From NCBI GenBank assembly GCA_051954695.1, contig JBQCHL010000003.1, forward strand, positions 1 to 64,000: 64,000 nucleotides of DNA, written 5' to 3'. How positions within the stretch are numbered: the stretch's first letter is position 1; each line of letters opens with the position of its first letter. Source of the stretch: Terrimonas_A sp051954695 (GTDB lineage Bacteria; Bacteroidota; Bacteroidia; Chitinophagales; Chitinophagaceae). This document shows positions 53,057 through 62,586 of the stretch, piece after piece. A model generated the notes under the pieces. That model searched no databases and had not been told where the DNA came from. It was given only the letters and a program-made list of their open reading frames with translations. The position numbers and the translations under genes are program-made.

Positions 53057-55153
53057 ATGTCGCATCCGCCTTTCAAACAAAAAACGATTGCCCGGGACAT
53101 AAGCTGGCTTTCTTTTAACGCACGTGTATTACAGGAAGCAGCCGATAAAACAGTGCCGCTCCGGGAGCGGATCCGCTTCCTCGGCATTTTTTCCAATAAC
53201 CTCGATGAGTTTTTCCGGGTAAGGGTAGCAACGCTGAAACGGATGATGCAGGTGGGTAGCAAGGCCAATATGCACCTCGAAAACAATCCCCAACAGATCC
53301 TTGACGATATACAAATGACCGTGCTGAACCAGCAAAGCGAGTTCGCCCGGATCTGGGAAGATGTGCAACGGCAAATGAAAGCCCAGAAGATATTCCTGGT
53401 AAATGAAAATGAACTTACACCAGAACAATACCTTTTTGTTCGCGATTACTATGATGCTGAAGTGAGCTCCAATGTGATCCCGCTGATGATCGAGAACATC
53501 CCCGCATTCCCCAATCTCCGCGATAAATCCATTTATCTTGGCGTAGTGATGTGGAAAAAAGATAGTGCGCTGAAAAAGAAATATGCACTGATCGAAGTGC
53601 CGAGCCGGGTGCTGGGAAGGTTTGTGATCTTACCATCCAAACAAAATGAACATCGCATCATTTTGCTGGAAGATGTGATCCGCTGCAATCTCCCTGAAAT
53701 ATTTTCTTACTTCGGCTATGATCAATACCATGCCCATGTGTTTAAAGTAACACGTGATGCCGAACTGGATATAGACAGCGATATCTCCACCAACATTATT
53801 CAGAAGATCGAAAAGGGGTTGAAGAACCGCAGAAAAGGAAAGCCTGTACGGTTTGTGTATGATAAAGAAATGGATCCAGGATTGCTGGAATACCTGACCC
53901 GCCGTCTTAACCTTACTAAAAAAGACAACCTGATCCCCGGTGGGCGTATCCATAATTTCAGGCACTTTATGGATTTTCCAGAGCAGGTATTCAAAGTAAA
54001 GAAACCGAGGCAAAAACCTTTTGATCATCCATCGCTTGCCGACCGTCGTGTATCGGATGCAGTGCTGGAAAAGGATATCATGCTCCATCTCCCCTATCAT
54101 TCCTTTACACCACTCATTGATATCATCCGCGAAGCAGCGATTGATCCGGATGTAAGTACGATCAAGATCACCTGCTATCGACTGGCCTCGCAATCAAAGG
54201 TCATCAATGCGCTGATCAATGCCGTAAGAAATGGCAAGGAAGTGGTGGTAATGCTTGAACTCCGTGCGCGCTTTGATGAAGAGGCCAATCTTGAATGGAA
54301 ATCGAGACTGGAAGAAGAAGGAGCTAAAGTGCTGGTAGGCATTCCGAATATGAAAGTGCATGCCAAGCTCTGCATGATCCGTAAAAAAGTGAAAGACAAA
54401 AACGTGTTGTACGGATTTGTAAGCACCGGCAATCTGAATGAAAAAACTGCCCGTGTGTATGGCGATCATTGCCTGCTGACGTCCAATCCCCGCATCATGA
54501 CCGACCTGAGCCGTATTTTCAATTACCTGGAACATCATCGCGGAGGGGATGTTCATGCATTGAAAAACTGCCAGGCCATTATTCCAAGCCCGTCTATTGT
54601 CCGTAATGAAATGTATAAACTGATCGATGAAGAGATCAGGATGGCGAAGAAAAGAAAACCCTGTGGCATTACTTTAAAAATGAATTCCCTTTCGGATGAG
54701 GGAATGATCGACAAATTGTATGAGGCTGCCAAGGCAGGTGTTCCGGTAAGATTGATCGTAAGAGGTATTTTTTGTATGCTCAGCGAGAACAAAAAATTTA
54801 AGATCCCGGTGAAGGCAATCAGTATCGTGGATGAATACCTTGAACATGCACGGGTGTGGGTATTTCATAATAAGGGCAAAGAGAAAGTTTATATATCTTC
54901 GGCCGACTGGATGTTGCGCAACCTGGAGCATCGTGTGGAAGCCACTTGCCCTATCTGGGACGAAGAAATAAAGAAAGAGCTGATGGATATACTGGAAATA
55001 CAGCTTCGTGATAATGTGAAGGCAAGATGGCTGGACAATGAACTCGCCAATGAATATGTAAGAACCGGCAGAAAGCAGGTAAGATCACAGGTCGATATTT
55101 ACCAGTATTTATTCAACAAAACCATGGAACAAATTGAGACTGGCAGCTATTGA
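53057..55153 (+). CDS. ppk1: Polyphosphate kinase 1
   Basis: Makes polyphosphate from ATP. 698 aa, close to the E. coli length. N domain begins RDISWLSFNARVLQEA; the phosphorylated histidine is H435 in NMKVHAKLCM, with the second histidine region in YGFVSTGNLNEKTARVYGDH. Other family residues are present (ITCYRLASQSKV). It overlaps ppx by 20 bases, a coupling of polyphosphate synthesis and breakdown. Confidence 0.97.
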   Translation: MSHPPFKQKTIARDISWLSFNARVLQEAADKTVPLRERIRFLGIFSNNLDEFFRVRVATLKRMMQVGSKANMHLENNPQQILDDIQMTVLNQQSEFARIWEDVQRQMKAQKIFLVNENELTPEQYLFVRDYYDAEVSSNVIPLMIENIPAFPNLRDKSIYLGVVMWKKDSALKKKYALIEVPSRVLGRFVILPSKQNEHRIILLEDVIRCNLPEIFSYFGYDQYHAHVFKVTRDAELDIDSDISTNIIQKIEKGLKNRRKGKPVRFVYDKEMDPGLLEYLTRRLNLTKKDNLIPGGRIHNFRHFMDFPEQVFKVKKPRQKPFDHPSLADRRVSDAVLEKDIMLHLPYHSFTPLIDIIREAAIDPDVSTIKITCYRLASQSKVINALINAVRNGKEVVVMLELRARFDEEANLEWKSRLEEEGAKVLVGIPNMKVHAKLCMIRKKVKDKNVLYGFVSTGNLNEKTARVYGDHCLLTSNPRIMTDLSRIFNYLEHHRGGDVHALKNCQAIIPSPSIVRNEMYKLIDEEIRMAKKRKPCGITLKMNSLSDEGMIDKLYEAAKAGVPVRLIVRGIFCMLSENKKFKIPVKAISIVDEYLEHARVWVFHNKGKEKVYISSADWMLRNLEHRVEATCPIWDEEIKKELMDILEIQLRDNVKARWLDNELANEYVRTGRKQVRSQVDIYQYLFNKTMEQIETGSY

Positions 55154-56030
55154 TATTGGAAGTAATGCGGCAAGGCTACTGATCAGCGACGTACATATTG
55201 CGCCCAGCAATAAACCCGAATTTATCAAAATGGCACTGGTACGCGTGCCTCTCCGTCTCGGCTTTGATGTGTTTGATAAAGGAGAGATCACTGTTTCCCG
55301 CGCAGAGAAAGTGATAAAAACGATCAAGTCGTACAAACTGCTGATGGATGTATACGACGTTAAGCATATAAAAGCCTGCGCTACTTCGGCCATGCGTGAT
55401 GCCACCAACGGGCAGGACATCATCAATAAAGTAAAAGCTGAAACAGGCATACAGATCAACATCATCAGCGGACAGGAAGAAGCATCTTTTATTTACGAGA
55501 ACCATATTGCAGAAAATCTGACCAGTGAGGAATCTTACCTCTATATAGATGTGGGCGGTGGCAGCACGGAGCTGACTTTCTTCAGCGATGGCAAGCTCAT
55601 ATTTAAAGAATCATTCAATATCGGCACCATCCGTATATTAAAGAACCAGGTAACAGAAGCGCAATGGGATGCGATGAAAGAATTCATCAAAACCCGGACA
55701 AAGGGATTCCATCATGTTACAGCTATCGGTTCAGGTGGCAACATCAATAAAATATTTTCCATCTCCAAACGGAAAGACGGGAAGCCGTTAAGCCTGGAAC
55801 TGCTGAGGGATTATTATAAAGAATTCAGCAGCCTTTCCCTTCCGCAACGCATGAGCCTTTACCGTATGCGTGAAGACCGTGCAGATGTGATCGTGCCTGC
55901 ATTGCTTATTTATATCAATGTAATGCGCTGGGCCGATGCTGAGGAAATATTTGTTCCCAAGATCGGTTTGGCCGACGGGCTGATACAGTCCCTTTATGAA
56001 GAAATCAGACTTGAACAAACGAAAGCCTGA
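55134..56030 (+). CDS. ppx: Exopolyphosphatase (Ppx/GppA family)
   Basis: Degrades polyphosphate, or pppGpp in related enzymes. 298 aa, with RLAAIDIGSNAARLLI and the second ATPase-fold loop YIDVGGGSTELTFF. The only start that fits the family N-terminus is TTG at 55134, 20 bases inside ppk1, so translation is probably coupled. It is shorter than E. coli Ppx, having only the phosphatase core without the C-terminal domain. Confidence 0.93.
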   Translation: MRLAAIDIGSNAARLLISDVHIAPSNKPEFIKMALVRVPLRLGFDVFDKGEITVSRAEKVIKTIKSYKLLMDVYDVKHIKACATSAMRDATNGQDIINKVKAETGIQINIISGQEEASFIYENHIAENLTSEESYLYIDVGGGSTELTFFSDGKLIFKESFNIGTIRILKNQVTEAQWDAMKEFIKTRTKGFHHVTAIGSGGNINKIFSISKRKDGKPLSLELLRDYYKEFSSLSLPQRMSLYRMREDRADVIVPALLIYINVMRWADAEEIFVPKIGLADGLIQSLYEEIRLEQTKA

Positions 56031-56063
56031 TTTTACCTACTTTTATCCCTTCAAACAAGTTTC

Positions 56064-56879
56064 ATGTCAATCAGTAAGGAAGCCCGGAAAGTAACCACGA
56101 ATACGATCCAGAAAATGAAATTAGCCGGTGAAAAGATATCCATGATCACGGCTTATGATTACTCTTTTGCAAAAATATTTGATGCAGCAGGTATAGATAT
56201 CATATTGGTGGGCGACAGTGCCAGCAATGTGATGGCAGGCCATACCACTACCCTGCCTATTACACTCGACCAGATGATCTATCATGCGCAAAGCGTGGTA
56301 AGAGCAAGGGAAAGATGCCTTGTGGTAGTTGATATTCCTTTCGGGTATTATCAATCCAACTCAGAGATCGCCCTGGCTTCCGCGATCCGTATTATGAAAG
56401 AAAGTGGTGGCCACACGGTGAAGCTGGAAGGTGGTGAGGAGGTCATCGATTCTGTAAAAAAGATCGTAAGTGCAGGGATACCTGTAATGGGGCACCTGGG
56501 CCTCACGCCTCAATCCATTAATAAGTTCGGTACGTATGTGGTGCGCGCTACAGAAGAAGCCGAGGCCAATAAACTCCGCCGTGACGCACTGCTGCTGCAG
56601 GAAGCCGGCGCTTTTGCCATTGTGCTCGAAAAAATACCGGCAGCGCTGGCCAAAGAAGTATCAGAAAGTCTTTCCATTCCCACTATCGGCATCGGCGGTG
56701 GCCCTCATTGCGATGGCCAGGTGTTGGTAATGCATGATATGCTGGGCATTAATACAGAATTCAAACCCCGTTTTTTACGCCAGTACCTTAACCTGAATGA
56801 ACAGATCACCGGTGCTGTGCAACAATATATTTCGGATGTGAAAAGCAGGGATTTCCCTAATGAACAGGAACAATATTGA
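56064..56879 (+). CDS. panB: 3-methyl-2-oxobutanoate hydroxymethyltransferase
   Basis: First committed step of pantothenate synthesis. 271 aa TIM barrel. Motifs: ITAYDYSFAKIFD, LVGDSASNVMAGH (metal Asp), VKLEGGEE and IGIGGGPHCDGQ. It lies 33 bases after ppx. A near -7 box (TACTTTTA) precedes it. With panC and panD, three pantothenate enzymes are within 6.5 kb. Confidence 0.96.
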   Translation: MSISKEARKVTTNTIQKMKLAGEKISMITAYDYSFAKIFDAAGIDIILVGDSASNVMAGHTTTLPITLDQMIYHAQSVVRARERCLVVVDIPFGYYQSNSEIALASAIRIMKESGGHTVKLEGGEEVIDSVKKIVSAGIPVMGHLGLTPQSINKFGTYVVRATEEAEANKLRRDALLLQEAGAFAIVLEKIPAALAKEVSESLSIPTIGIGGGPHCDGQVLVMHDMLGINTEFKPRFLRQYLNLNEQITGAVQQYISDVKSRDFPNEQEQY

Positions 56880-56894
56880 CTCCTGCCTGTTAAG

Positions 56895-56902
56895 TATCTT
56901 TG
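56895..56902 (+). promoter_or_regulatory. -7 promoter box of the ALDH7-type gene
   Basis: TATCTTTG, perfect TAnnTTTG, 22 bases before ATG 56925. Confidence 0.55.
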
Positions 56903-56924
56903 CAAAAGATAAATTAATTACAAC

Positions 56925-58454
56925 ATGATTGCAGATGTATTGAAAAGCCTGAAACTGGAAAAACATTCAGCAGGTGTATCCACCGGTATAGAGTGGATAG
57001 GAAAAGGTGGGGCAGAGATTTCTTCTTACTCACCGGTTGACGGTAAGCTGATCGGAACAATTAAATCTGCTGTAAAAGATGACTATGAAGCAGTGGTAAA
57101 AAAAGCACAGTCAGCTTTTGCTGTATGGCGCACCTGGCCTGCACCAAAGCGTGGAGATGTGGTAAGGCAGATCGGTGAGGCCTTAAGAAAATATAAAGAG
57201 CCATTGGGCAAATTGGTTTCTTATGAAATGGGTAAAAGCCTGCAGGAAGGTTATGGCGAAGTGCAGGAAATGATCGATATCTGCGATTTTGCCGTAGGTC
57301 TTTCCCGCCAGTTGCACGGGTTCACCATGCACAGCGAACGCCCCGGCCACCGGATGTATGAACAATATCATCCACTGGGCATAGTTGGTATTATTTCCGC
57401 ATTCAATTTCCCGGTAGCAGTATGGAGCTGGAACACTATGCTGGCCTGGGTTTGCGGTGATGTATGTATCTGGAAGCCTTCTGAAAAAACACCTTTATGC
57501 GGAGTGGCCTGCCAGCATATCGTAGCAGAGGTATTTGAAAAGAACGGGGTCCCTGAAGGGGTCAACAACCTCGTAACAGGTGGTCGTGAAGTGGGCGAAT
57601 GGATGAGTACGGATACACGCATTCCTCTTGTGTCTGCAACAGGTTCTACCCGTATGGGCAAGGCTGTTGGAGCAGCCGTAGGAAGCCGGTTAGGCAAGGC
57701 TTTGCTGGAACTTGGAGGCAACAATGCCATTATCATTTCAAAAGATGCCGACCTCGATATTGCCATCCTTGGTGCTTTATTTGGCGCGGTGGGCACAGCA
57801 GGCCAGCGTTGCACTACCACCCGCAGGCTGATCATTCATGAAAGCATATATGACCAGGTAAAAAATAAGCTTGTTGCTGCTTATGGGCAACTCTCTATCG
57901 GTGATCCGCTGAATGAGAAAAATCATGTAGGCCCATTGATCGATAAAGATGCTGTGAAAATGTACCTGAAAGCAATTGAAGATTGCAAGGCAGAAGGCGG
58001 CAAATTTATAGTGGAAGGCGGTGTGCTGGAAGGCAAAGGCTATGAAAGCGGTTGCTATGTGAAACCCTGTATCGCCGAGGCTAAACCTGATTATGCGATC
58101 GTGCAGCATGAAACTTTTGCACCGATCCTCTATCTCCTCAAATATTCAGATATTGAAGAGGCAATTGCCATACAGAATGGAGTGCCGCAGGGACTTTCTT
58201 CTTCAATCATGACCCTTAACCTACGCGAAGCAGAGCGGTTCCTCTCCCATGCAGGCAGCGACTGTGGCATAGCGAATGTGAATATCGGCACATCCGGTGC
58301 CGAGATCGGTGGGGCATTCGGGGGTGAAAAAGAAACCGGCGGCGGCCGGGAAAGCGGAAGCGATGCCTGGAAAGTGTATATGAGAAGGCAAACCAATACG
58401 ATCAATTACAGCACACAACTGCCACTTGCACAAGGAATAAAGTTCACTGTCTAA
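56925..58454 (+). CDS. Aldehyde dehydrogenase, ALDH7 (alpha-aminoadipic semialdehyde dehydrogenase)-like
   Basis: An NAD-dependent enzyme (509 aa) that in this family oxidises alpha-aminoadipic semialdehyde in lysine breakdown. Motifs: PLGIVGIISAFNFPVAVWSW, ELGGNNAIII (Glu base) and GTAGQRCTTTRRL (catalytic Cys). The C-terminal GGEKETGGGRESGSD loop is ALDH7-like. It is followed by a hairpin terminator (58460-58507). No other lysine-degradation gene lies nearby, so the pathway is inferred. Confidence 0.9.
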   Translation: MIADVLKSLKLEKHSAGVSTGIEWIGKGGAEISSYSPVDGKLIGTIKSAVKDDYEAVVKKAQSAFAVWRTWPAPKRGDVVRQIGEALRKYKEPLGKLVSYEMGKSLQEGYGEVQEMIDICDFAVGLSRQLHGFTMHSERPGHRMYEQYHPLGIVGIISAFNFPVAVWSWNTMLAWVCGDVCIWKPSEKTPLCGVACQHIVAEVFEKNGVPEGVNNLVTGGREVGEWMSTDTRIPLVSATGSTRMGKAVGAAVGSRLGKALLELGGNNAIIISKDADLDIAILGALFGAVGTAGQRCTTTRRLIIHESIYDQVKNKLVAAYGQLSIGDPLNEKNHVGPLIDKDAVKMYLKAIEDCKAEGGKFIVEGGVLEGKGYESGCYVKPCIAEAKPDYAIVQHETFAPILYLLKYSDIEEAIAIQNGVPQGLSSSIMTLNLREAERFLSHAGSDCGIANVNIGTSGAEIGGAFGGEKETGGGRESGSDAWKVYMRRQTNTINYSTQLPLAQGIKFTV

Positions 58455-58459
58455 ATACT

Positions 58460-58510
58460 AAACAAAGGAGTGCGCCGTTGATAATACTTCGCGTAACTCC
58501 TTTGTTTTCT
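58460..58510. terminator. Hairpin terminator
   Basis: Arms AAACAAAGGAGT (58460-58471) and ACTCCTTTGTTT (58496-58507). Confidence 0.7.
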
Positions 58511-58566
58511 GCGAAATATTTGCAATTTTTACAACTGAACAATATCCTGAACCCAACTAACTGTGC

Positions 58567-60102
58567 ATGAAAAGGATCCTTCTCCTATTGACCATTCCAC
58601 TGCTTTGCAGTAGTCTCTCCCACGCGCAATTGCGAATAGGCATCCTCGGAGGTATTCATCAATCTACGGTCATTGAAAAAAATGATCTGCCCAACTGGGA
58701 CGAATTGAAAAGCACCTTTCAAAAAAGAACAGGTCTTCATGCCGGTTTTATTGCCGATCTCCCTTTCAGTGAAAAGTCGAATTTCTTTTTCCAGCCTGGT
58801 GTGATATTCTCACAGAAAGGAAGAAAGTCTTCGTTTGCCATGGACTCTACCGTGGTATTCGACCGTCCTCTTTCTCCGGATGATTCCATCGTGAATACAT
58901 TCTATACGGAGAACCGGAAACAATACCTTAACTACATTGACATCCCTCTCAATTTTGTTTATAAGTTCAAGCTGGGTAAGAGTACCCGTTTCATGATCGG
59001 AGCAGGTCCCTACCTGTCCTTTTTTTATAAAGGATCCGATAAAACCGATAAATATGTAGTAGGTGTAAGCTATGAAGCAACTGAAAAAGAAGTGATGGTA
59101 GGAAAAGGAAGTGGAAAATATCAAACAATGGATTGGGGCATGAATGGATTGGCTGGCTTTGAATTTGGCCGTGTATTTCTTACAGCCAATTACAGCCGCG
59201 GGTTGAGAAATTTTTATACCCCTTCGGATTATACAGCTTCTGATTACAAACATGAAGTGATGGGTATTACCCTGGGCGTATTCCTCGGCAGGCCTATACC
59301 GCTTGCCCAAAAAGACAGGGACAACGACGGTGTTCCCGACAAAGATGACAAGTGCCCCACTCTTGCAGGCTCTCCTGCTTTGGCCGGATGCCCTGACCAG
59401 GATGGTGATGGCATCATTGATATGCAGGACAGTTGTGCACATGAATTTGGCCCTGTTGAAAATCATGGCTGCCCTTATATTGACCGTGACAAAGACGGCG
59501 TTCTCGACAAGCTTGATAAATGTCCTGATGTCCCTGGTCCGGTTGAGAACAATGGTTGCCCCTATACCGACAAAGACAAGGATGGCATTTTTGATAAAGA
59601 CGATAAATGTCCTGATATTCCTGGCCTGGCCCGTTACAATGGTTGCCCTGTACCGGATACAGATGGAGACGGACTGACCGATGAAGAAGATAAATGCCCG
59701 ACAGAAAAAGGGACAGTGGCCAATAATGGTTGCCCGGAGATCAAAAAAGAAGTGATCCAAAAAGTGCAGACAGCAGCCAAGTCAATTGCCTTCAAGGTCA
59801 ATAAAGCAGAGTTAACACCGGCTTCCTACAAGGTGCTGGATGAAGTAGCGGCCTTGCTGAAAGAAGATGCTTCACTGAAATTGCAGATAGAAGGACATAC
59901 CAGTGCAGAAGGTTCCCGCGAGCTTAACATGCGCCTCTCCATGGAGCGTGCTGAAGCGGTGAAAAAATACCTGGAATCGAAAGATATCGATCCTTCCCGC
60001 CTCAGTGCACAGGGATTTGGCCCCGATAAGCCATTGAATGCCGGCAGAACTAGTGAAGAAAAAGCTAAAAACAGGCGCGTTGAGCTAAAGCTGCACAACT
60101 AA
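58567..60102 (+). CDS. OmpA-family outer-membrane protein with TSP3 repeats
   Basis: A 511-aa protein. A signal peptide (cleaved after HAQ) is followed by an eight-strand-like barrel (residues 22-240). Then come five calcium-binding thrombospondin type 3 repeats (DRDNDGVPDKDDKCP-like, residues about 245-395) and an OmpA C-terminal domain. That last domain binds peptidoglycan; it has MRLSMERAEAVKKYL and NRRVELKL, but the usual Asp of the HTD motif is Ser here (EGHTSAEGS). It likely tethers the outer membrane to the wall. A good terminator follows. Confidence 0.93.
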   Translation: MKRILLLLTIPLLCSSLSHAQLRIGILGGIHQSTVIEKNDLPNWDELKSTFQKRTGLHAGFIADLPFSEKSNFFFQPGVIFSQKGRKSSFAMDSTVVFDRPLSPDDSIVNTFYTENRKQYLNYIDIPLNFVYKFKLGKSTRFMIGAGPYLSFFYKGSDKTDKYVVGVSYEATEKEVMVGKGSGKYQTMDWGMNGLAGFEFGRVFLTANYSRGLRNFYTPSDYTASDYKHEVMGITLGVFLGRPIPLAQKDRDNDGVPDKDDKCPTLAGSPALAGCPDQDGDGIIDMQDSCAHEFGPVENHGCPYIDRDKDGVLDKLDKCPDVPGPVENNGCPYTDKDKDGIFDKDDKCPDIPGLARYNGCPVPDTDGDGLTDEEDKCPTEKGTVANNGCPEIKKEVIQKVQTAAKSIAFKVNKAELTPASYKVLDEVAALLKEDASLKLQIEGHTSAEGSRELNMRLSMERAEAVKKYLESKDIDPSRLSAQGFGPDKPLNAGRTSEEKAKNRRVELKLHN

Positions 60103-60133
60103 AACAGGTTGATCTTCATCAATAAATAATCAG

Positions 60134-60165
60134 AGCCCTGCGAGAGAAGTCCGCAGGGCTTTATT
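60134..60165 (+). terminator. Rho-independent terminator
   Basis: Stem AGCCCTGCG (60134-60142) and CGCAGGGCT (60152-60160) followed by TTTATT. Confidence 0.82.
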
Positions 60166-60241
60166 ATGGCAAAATGTATGAATGGTATTCCGTAATTTTA
60201 ATGCTTTTCAGATTTTTGTAGATATTAAAAATTAGTAGCTA

Positions 60242-61948
60242 ATGAATTGCTTTGTGAATCGTACCCTCCTGATAGCAGTAGGCTCTTTGCTCAGTGTGGC
60301 AGTTATTGCCCAAAAAACAGACGTTCCGAAAGGATGGCACCTGATGGACCTGAAAGACAGTGGCTATTATGGCATCAGCATGGATAAGGCTTATGCTTTT
60401 GTTCAATCCAAAAAGCTCAAGAGCACTCCTGTGATCGTAGCCGTGCTGGATTCCGGCGTTGATACAACACATGAAGATCTTCGTCCCATTCTCTGGCGCA
60501 ACCCTGGTGAAATACCTGGCAATGGTATTGATGATGATAAGAATGGTTATGTAGATGACGTCTATGGCTGGAACTTTCTTGGCAGCCGCGACGGCGCCAA
60601 CGTAGAGAAAGATTCTTATGAAGCTGCACGCGTTTATCATGCCCTGAAGAGCAAATGGGAAGATAAAGACATCGATCCCAAAACCCTTTCCGCAGCAGAC
60701 GCCAAAGAATATGAAATGTGGAAAAAAGCCAAACAGGATGTAATGGGCATCAGTGCCAACCCTGCTGATCTGAAAGAAATGAAAAGCGGCTATGCACAAC
60801 TCAGTTTTGTTGACTCCGTGATACAGGTCGGCGACAGCATCATCCGCAAAGACCTCAAAAAAGACGAATATACCTGCAAAGACCTGGCTACTTACACACC
60901 CACCGCTGATCTTGCCGGACGTGTGAAAATGATCATGGTCAGCATCTGTAAAGACAATAACAAAGACGATATCACCAATCTTGAAATACTGGAAGACCTG
61001 GAAGCACAGGTAAGTCAACTGGAAAGCGAGATCGCCAAAAATGAAGCAGTACATACTGCTCCGAAAGATTACCGCAACAGTATTGTAAAAGACAATTACA
61101 ACGACATCAACGATAAATTCTACGGCAACAACAATGTGATGGTAAGCAATAAATCAGCATTGCATGGCACTCACGTATCTGGTATCATCGCTGCTGCCCG
61201 CAATAACGGGGTCGGCATGGATGGTGTGGCAGACAATGTTCGCATCATGACAGTTCGTGTAGTGCCCGATGGCGATGAACATGATAAAGATATTGCCCTT
61301 GGCATCCGTTATGCAGTTGATAATGGGGCCAAAGTGATCAACATGAGTTTTGGAAAAGGATTTTCTCCCGAGAAAAAATGGATAGATGATGCTGTGAAAT
61401 ATGCAGAAAGCAAAGGTGTGCTGCTGGTACATGCAGCAGGCAATAGCGCGATGAATGTAGACACAAGCTGGAACTTCCCCACTCCTGTTTTCCTGGATGG
61501 AAAAAGAGCGGATAACTGGGTAACGGTGGGCGCCAGTGGTGATCCCAAAGCAGGTGGCCTCATTGCCAGCTTCTCCAACTATGGCAAAAAAGATGTGGAT
61601 GTGTTTGCTCCTGGTGTGAAGATCTATTCAACAGTTCCCGGAGGCAACACTTATCAAAACCTGCAAGGAACCAGTATGGCTTCTCCTGTAGTAGCCGGAC
61701 TGGCAGCATTCATTCTGGAATATTATCCAAAGCTGACACCCGAACAGGTAAAATATGTAATTGAAAAAAGTGCACAAAAACCTTCAGCGAAAGTGGTTGA
61801 TCCGGGCACTGGTGAAGAAGTGAAGATGAGCGAACTGAGTGTTTCTGGTGGTGTGATCAATGCATATGAAGCGATCAAACTGGCTTCAACACTGCAGCCT
61901 GAAGGAAAGAAGACTGAATCAAAAGTGAAACAGAAAGTGAAGGGATAA
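60242..61948 (+). CDS. Secreted subtilisin-like serine protease (S8)
   Basis: A 568-aa protease with a signal peptide (cleaved about residue 24). The catalytic triad is D70 (AVLDSGVDTTHED), H308 (ALHGTHVSGI) and S478 (GTSMASP). D70 and H308 are 238 residues apart, against about 30 in subtilisin, so a charged helical insertion of about 200 residues lies between them. No separate inhibitory propeptide is seen. The insertion may control access or bind a partner. Confidence 0.93.
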   Translation: MNCFVNRTLLIAVGSLLSVAVIAQKTDVPKGWHLMDLKDSGYYGISMDKAYAFVQSKKLKSTPVIVAVLDSGVDTTHEDLRPILWRNPGEIPGNGIDDDKNGYVDDVYGWNFLGSRDGANVEKDSYEAARVYHALKSKWEDKDIDPKTLSAADAKEYEMWKKAKQDVMGISANPADLKEMKSGYAQLSFVDSVIQVGDSIIRKDLKKDEYTCKDLATYTPTADLAGRVKMIMVSICKDNNKDDITNLEILEDLEAQVSQLESEIAKNEAVHTAPKDYRNSIVKDNYNDINDKFYGNNNVMVSNKSALHGTHVSGIIAAARNNGVGMDGVADNVRIMTVRVVPDGDEHDKDIALGIRYAVDNGAKVINMSFGKGFSPEKKWIDDAVKYAESKGVLLVHAAGNSAMNVDTSWNFPTPVFLDGKRADNWVTVGASGDPKAGGLIASFSNYGKKDVDVFAPGVKIYSTVPGGNTYQNLQGTSMASPVVAGLAAFILEYYPKLTPEQVKYVIEKSAQKPSAKVVDPGTGEEVKMSELSVSGGVINAYEAIKLASTLQPEGKKTESKVKQKVKG

Positions 61949-61988
61949 TGATAACGGTATAATAAACCTAAACCATAAACTCTTTCCA

Positions 61989-62495
61989 ATGTATCCAGAT
62001 CTTTCAAGGGCCGGCGAATGGTACCACGGTTATATCAAAATGGTGCCCCAGGATGATATCAAAGCTGCCTTCAGCAGTAAGGACAATAATCTTATTGCAT
62101 TCCTGAACAGCATTCCTGAAAGCAAACATGATCACCGCTATGCGGAAGGTAAATGGACCATCAAAGAAGTGCTCCAGCATATCATTGATGCAGAAAGAGT
62201 GTTTGCTTACCGCGCACTCCGGTTTGCACGCAAAGACCAAACTCCTCTTCCCGGATTTGATGAGAACCTGTTTGCAGAAAACTCCAGGGCTTCAGCCCGC
62301 CAATGGAACGACCTGGTAGAGGAATTCAAACATGTAAGGCGTTCTTCGGAAATATTCTTTAATTCCCTTGATGAAGATCAGTTGGAAGCCGGAGGTATTT
62401 CTTCCAACAACCCGATCTATGTAAGAGCATTGGGATATATTATTATCGGGCATGCTTTGCACCATCAGAAGATTTTGGCAGAGCGATACTTGTAA
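61989..62495 (+). CDS. DinB-family protein
   Basis: A 168-aa four-helix-bundle protein of the DinB/YfiT family, metal-dependent thiol- or amine-transferring enzymes of mostly unknown substrate. Metal-ligand histidines are in VLQHIIDAERVF and the late GHALHHQKILAERYL. It lies 40 bases after the protease gene. A hairpin follows. Confidence 0.88.
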   Translation: MYPDLSRAGEWYHGYIKMVPQDDIKAAFSSKDNNLIAFLNSIPESKHDHRYAEGKWTIKEVLQHIIDAERVFAYRALRFARKDQTPLPGFDENLFAENSRASARQWNDLVEEFKHVRRSSEIFFNSLDEDQLEAGGISSNNPIYVRALGYIIIGHALHHQKILAERYL

Positions 62496-62507
62496 GCTCA
62501 ATTACTA

Positions 62508-62554
62508 TAACGCAAAGACCGCCACGTTGTATAATCGTGGCGGTCTTTGCGTTA
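62508..62554. terminator. Bidirectional hairpin of CGCAAAGACC words
   Basis: Perfect 19-bp arms at 62508-62526 and 62536-62554 with a 9-base loop. It lies between the converging dinB-like and protease genes. Its wording (GCAAAGACC) recalls the CACAAAGAC repeats in the window. Confidence 0.85.
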
Positions 62555-62586
62555 CTTACCCCCTATAAAATATCTTTGGCTTAAAA

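Noticed and set aside
58810..59760. 316-codon open frame on the minus strand inside the OmpA/TSP3 gene
   Set aside because: It is antisense to a well-supported gene with repeated Asp codons, which keep the reverse frame open; composition is Ile/Phe-rich and unlike a protein.
60239..61054. 271-codon minus-strand frame inside the subtilase gene
   Set aside because: Antisense shadow of a catalytic-triad protease; no motif, no promoter.
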